From JBBRQP01 sp038226175 (GTDB taxonomy: Bacteria > Cyanobacteriota > Cyanobacteriia > Gloeobacterales > Anthocerotibacteraceae), in NCBI GenBank assembly GCA_038226175.1, contig JBBRQP010000104.1:1-9398 (forward strand): a stretch of DNA of 9,398 nt. The letters run 5' to 3'. Below, piece after piece: positions 7,442 through 9,398 of the stretch. Position numbers and translations under genes: made by a program. How positions within the stretch are numbered: the stretch's first letter is position 1; the number at the start of each line of letters is the position of its first letter. The notes beneath the pieces were generated by a model, which worked only from the letters and a program-made list of their open reading frames with translations, had not been told where the DNA came from and did not search any database.

Positions 7442-7470
7442 AGATTAGGGGAGCTGTGTGTATATCTTAA
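7442..7470 (-). promoter_or_regulatory. Candidate sigma70-type promoter of the efflux operon
   Basis: On the minus strand TTAAGA (plus 7465-7470) and TAATCT (plus 7442-7447) are 17 bases apart, in the right place to drive the adaptor gene with a leader of about 70 bases. Matches to consensus are only four and three of six, so this is weak. The operon might instead be read through from the phosphoesterase gene upstream. Confidence 0.25.
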
Positions 7471-7479
7471 GGCACGTAA

Positions 7480-8568
7480 TTAAATATGTGGCAAGATCGC
7501 GTGGTTATCGCCGGGAGGCAGGTCAGTAAAACGTTCAAAATAGGCACGCACCTGGGGCGGCAGATCTGGCAGATCAAACTGGGCATCTCCGGCACAAATC
7601 TTAGGCCAAAAGTTGCGCAGCTTAGGCAGTAAAGGTTCGGCGACCTGACGCTCAAGAGCCAAGGGTGGCTGCGTCAACAAGCGCAGCAGATGAAAATCAC
7701 TAAGACGCTGAGTGCGTGCCAACGAAAACGCTTGTAAATCCGGCCATTGAGGCAGCTCTCGCACTTGAAATGACCGTACCGTTAATTTGCCAGCAGCCAG
7801 CGTACATAGACGATACGGATGCGGATAGCTGACTAACGAACCTGTTGTGATGTCATAGATGCCATTTTTATAGGCAATGTCCTGCATATGGGAATGTCCC
7901 GTAAAAATCCAGCGCGCACCATAGCGGTGCAAAAGATCCTGTAAATCCTGATGACCTTCGAGCATATAGCCCTTAGTTGCCGGATTACTAGCTTGATCTG
8001 GGATATGTTCCAAAACATTGTAATGAACCATTACCAAAATCTCTTGGTGCCGATAGGTTGTAAGGATGTCCTTGAGCCAAACCCATTGAGCTGCATCAAG
8101 ACCAACACGCGCTGTTTCACCAGCAAACCATACTGTATTAAGGCCAATCAGACGGATATTAGGTGCTACTTCACAGCTGAAGTAGGGTTGGTTGGTGTTT
8201 TGATAGCCTTGTCCTCGATACATTTGAGCAAAATCTGCTAAGCCCAATTGCTGACCTGTGGTATGCGGTACACGCAAATCATGGTTACCTGCGATCACAT
8301 AACTCGGAAAGGGTAAATGAGCCAAACGGTCTGCCAGCCATTGATGATTTTCAAGTTCGCCATCTTGGGTTAAGTCACCGGGAATCAGCAGAAATTGCAC
8401 AGCTTGAGCAACCAACTCCGCTAAAATTTGTTCTAAAACTGCTAGTCCCACTTCTAAAAAATGACTGCGAAAGCAATAGTCGCGCAAGGTATGCGGCAAC
8501 GTAATGTGAGGGTCACTGAGGACACCAAAGGTTATAGGTTGTTCAGATGTAAGGTTGTTTGCCCCCAT
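7480..8568 (-). CDS. Calcineurin-like metallophosphoesterase
   Basis: This 362-residue cytosolic enzyme has the two-metal phosphoesterase core that hydrolyses phosphomono- or diesters. All five metal-site motifs are present in order: SDPHI (Asp19, His21), GDLTQDGE (Asp65), GNHD (Asn95, His96), VHYN (His182) and GHSH (His225, His227). The spacing resembles the cyclic-nucleotide/3',5'-phosphodiesterase-like branch, but the substrate cannot be fixed from sequence. Residues from about 270 to 362 lie beyond the catalytic core and form a Leu- and Pro-rich C-terminal extension I do not recognise. The ATG at 8566-8568 has a modest AGG five bases upstream. There is no signal peptide. The adaptor gene starts 116 bases downstream in the same direction, so read-through into the efflux operon is possible, though no functional link is evident. 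Confidence 0.93.
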   Translation of the reverse strand: MGANNLTSEQPITFGVLSDPHITLPHTLRDYCFRSHFLEVGLAVLEQILAELVAQAVQFLLIPGDLTQDGELENHQWLADRLAHLPFPSYVIAGNHDLRVPHTTGQQLGLADFAQMYRGQGYQNTNQPYFSCEVAPNIRLIGLNTVWFAGETARVGLDAAQWVWLKDILTTYRHQEILVMVHYNVLEHIPDQASNPATKGYMLEGHQDLQDLLHRYGARWIFTGHSHMQDIAYKNGIYDITTGSLVSYPHPYRLCTLAAGKLTVRSFQVRELPQWPDLQAFSLARTQRLSDFHLLRLLTQPPLALERQVAEPLLPKLRNFWPKICAGDAQFDLPDLPPQVRAYFERFTDLPPGDNHAILPHI

Positions 8569-8602
8569 AAAACCTAGCCGTGTGAACTCTTTCAGTTTAG
8601 TC

Positions 8603-8815
8603 TCATACCCAGATGTTCACCAATCGTCCTCGGTAATAAAGTACACCCGTTCTATCATCTTCACGACCCTTAAAGATCAAATTATGCGTAGTAATCGTCC
8701 CTAGTTTATAGGTCACACTTGTCCAGAGTCCACCACTATAAACCATCAACTCTTGAGCCGGAATGATATCAATCCCGTCATACCATCCACTTGACGGCGC
8801 ACCCCTGTCAGCTTT
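8603..8815 (-). pseudogene. Small hypothetical frame, no credible start (remnant?)
   Basis: A 70-codon frame stays open from a TAA at 8816-8818 to a TGA at 8603-8605. It reads as protein-like sequence (GWYDGIDIIPAQELMVYSGG, then TITTHNLIFKGREDDRTG and VLYYRGRLVNIWV). The only ATG (8744-8746) would give just 47 residues and lies in the middle of the protein-like part, with no ribosome site before it. The segment FKGREDDRTGVLYYRGR recalls the RHS-core pattern F.GRE.D..TG.YYYRAR but is one residue short and lacks what should follow. I do not assign a family. Probably the tail of a decayed gene. Confidence 0.35.
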
Positions 8816-9131
8816 TTATAATAATTTCTACATCATCAAAATGAATTTGGTATGGCCTTGTTATGGAATGACGACTCGTAAAATTATTCCACTCGATCAT
8901 CAGCTCTGCAACATGATCAGCTAAAGATAAGGTTAAAACTTCTCCATCAGGAAATTCCATGCCTATTTCATTTGCTGGAATACTATCAGTTAATAATTGT
9001 CGGATACTCTTAAAGTCAATGATTACTGAGACTTGCATATTATCTGCTAATCTGGCTCCTTCCAATTCGATCTGAACTGATGTCTTGTTATGAATAATTG
9101 CGATAAAGTTGCCTCGTGGAAGTAGAGAGCT
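8808..9131 (-). pseudogene. Small hypothetical protein, 5' end missing
   Basis: The frame is open for 107 residues from just after a TAG at 9132-9134 to a TGA at 8808-8810, but it has no good start. A TTG at 9063-9065 would give 85 residues and the first ATG (9036-9038) gives 76. Protein-like sequence continues upstream of both (PRGNFIAIIHNKTSVQIELE). Downstream there are alternating strands and an acidic loop (NEIGMEFPDGEVLTLSLADH, VAELMIEWNNF), ending in EIIIKS. There is no signal peptide or membrane segment. The size and acidic beta-rich look would suit a small immunity-type or regulatory protein, but that is only an impression. Position next to an IS256 end fits loss of the 5' part by rearrangement. 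Confidence 0.45.
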
Positions 9132-9250
9132 CTAGAGTCTTTCATGTTAAGGCACCGGGTAAAGGTGGGAGACATCACTAGTGCGGGAACTGGAGCACCA
9201 TTCTTATTCAAGTACTGACCTACTTTTCCTATCTAGTTAGGGTTGTAACT

Positions 9251-9398
9251 GGGTATGTCAAGAAGATTGTGTCAGTGTGGAAATCTCACATTGGTAACCT
9301 CCCTTCAAACTCAATGGCAAACCGATTCAAGGCTCCTTTCCAATCTCGGATAGGCATCGTCCACTTCTTCGATAGGTTCTGAATCGCCAAGTAAATGA
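9251..9398 (-). mobile_element. IS256-family insertion sequence, transposase-proximal end (partial)
   Basis: The transposase tail is followed, within about 35 bases, by sequence typical of the IS256 terminal inverted repeat. On the plus strand it reads inward from GGGTATGTCAAGAAG and then TGTGTCAGTGTGGAA. I place the outer end at about 9251. IS256 elements make 8-9 base target duplications, so GTTGTAACT (9242-9250) is the candidate copy; the other copy lies beyond the window. Positions 9135-9250 outside the element contain nothing I can identify. Confidence 0.65.
9286..9398 (-). CDS. IS256-family (mutator-type) transposase, C-terminal fragment
   Basis: The last 36 residues of the transposase are visible, ending at a TGA (9286-9288); the gene enters from the right edge. 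The sequence contains IYLAIQNLSKKWTMPIRDW followed by KGALNRFAIEFEGRLPM. It matches the very conserved C-terminus of IS256/mutator transposases (Leu/Ile-Tyr-Leu-Ala start, SKKWTMPI.DWK.ALN.F.I.F.GR). The catalytic DDE residues are outside the window, so integrity is unknown. Confidence 0.88.
   Translation of the reverse strand, partial: IYLAIQNLSKKWTMPIRDWKGALNRFAIEFEGRLPM

Noticed and set aside
8642..8700. RHS-like motif FKGREDDRTGVLYYRGR suggesting an RHS toxin core end
   Set aside because: It is one residue shorter than the RHS pattern, lacks the following YDP..GRF segment, and the upstream sequence is not YD-repeat-like.

Overview
The window looks like a piece of a cyanobacterial chromosome, or a close relative: the exported protein with near-identical 40-residue TPR units, the IS630-type transposase tail and the HAE1-type RND pump with a lipoprotein adaptor are all of a kind common there. 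This is inference from protein style, since no rRNA, tRNA or taxon-diagnostic gene is present. Apart from the IS630 tail and one small orphan frame, every gene lies on the minus strand.

Layout. Positions 1-291 are the right end of an IS630-family element (C-terminal end of the transposase, plus strand) that appears to have inserted into a TPR-repeat gene (270-1196, minus). That gene now ends inside the insertion sequence, after a few IS-encoded residues. Next comes an aldose-1-epimerase-like (galactose mutarotase fold) gene (1312-2172, minus), 115 bases upstream of the TPR gene in the same direction. Positions 2173-2954 are an accessory gap. It holds an AT-rich plus-strand frame (2365-2763) that stays open well upstream of its first ATG, and a 63-base nested inverted repeat (2871-2933) just past the efflux operon.

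The core is a two-gene tripartite efflux operon. A periplasmic adaptor lipoprotein (6125-7363) is followed after 38 bases by a full-length, intact RND pump (2955-6086). The adaptor keeps the hairpin-tip R-L-S pattern used to dock on TolC-type channels, and the pump keeps the Asp-Asp and Lys proton-relay residues. No outer-membrane channel gene is in view, so one must be supplied from elsewhere. A calcineurin-like metallophosphoesterase (7480-8568) lies 116 bases upstream of the adaptor in the same direction. That gap holds a weak candidate promoter and a cluster of TCGA half-sites that could be an operator.

Positions 8603-9250 look like a decayed accessory patch: two small minus-strand frames with no credible start codon, of unknown function. 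It is bounded by the end of an IS256-family element (9251-9398), of which only the inverted repeat and the last 36 transposase residues are inside the window. Both window edges are thus insertion sequences. I found no CRISPR array, RNA gene or convincing new defence system. The points most worth a second look are the IS630/TPR junction, the start-less frames at 2365-2763 and 8603-9131, and the palindromic sites ahead of the efflux operon.
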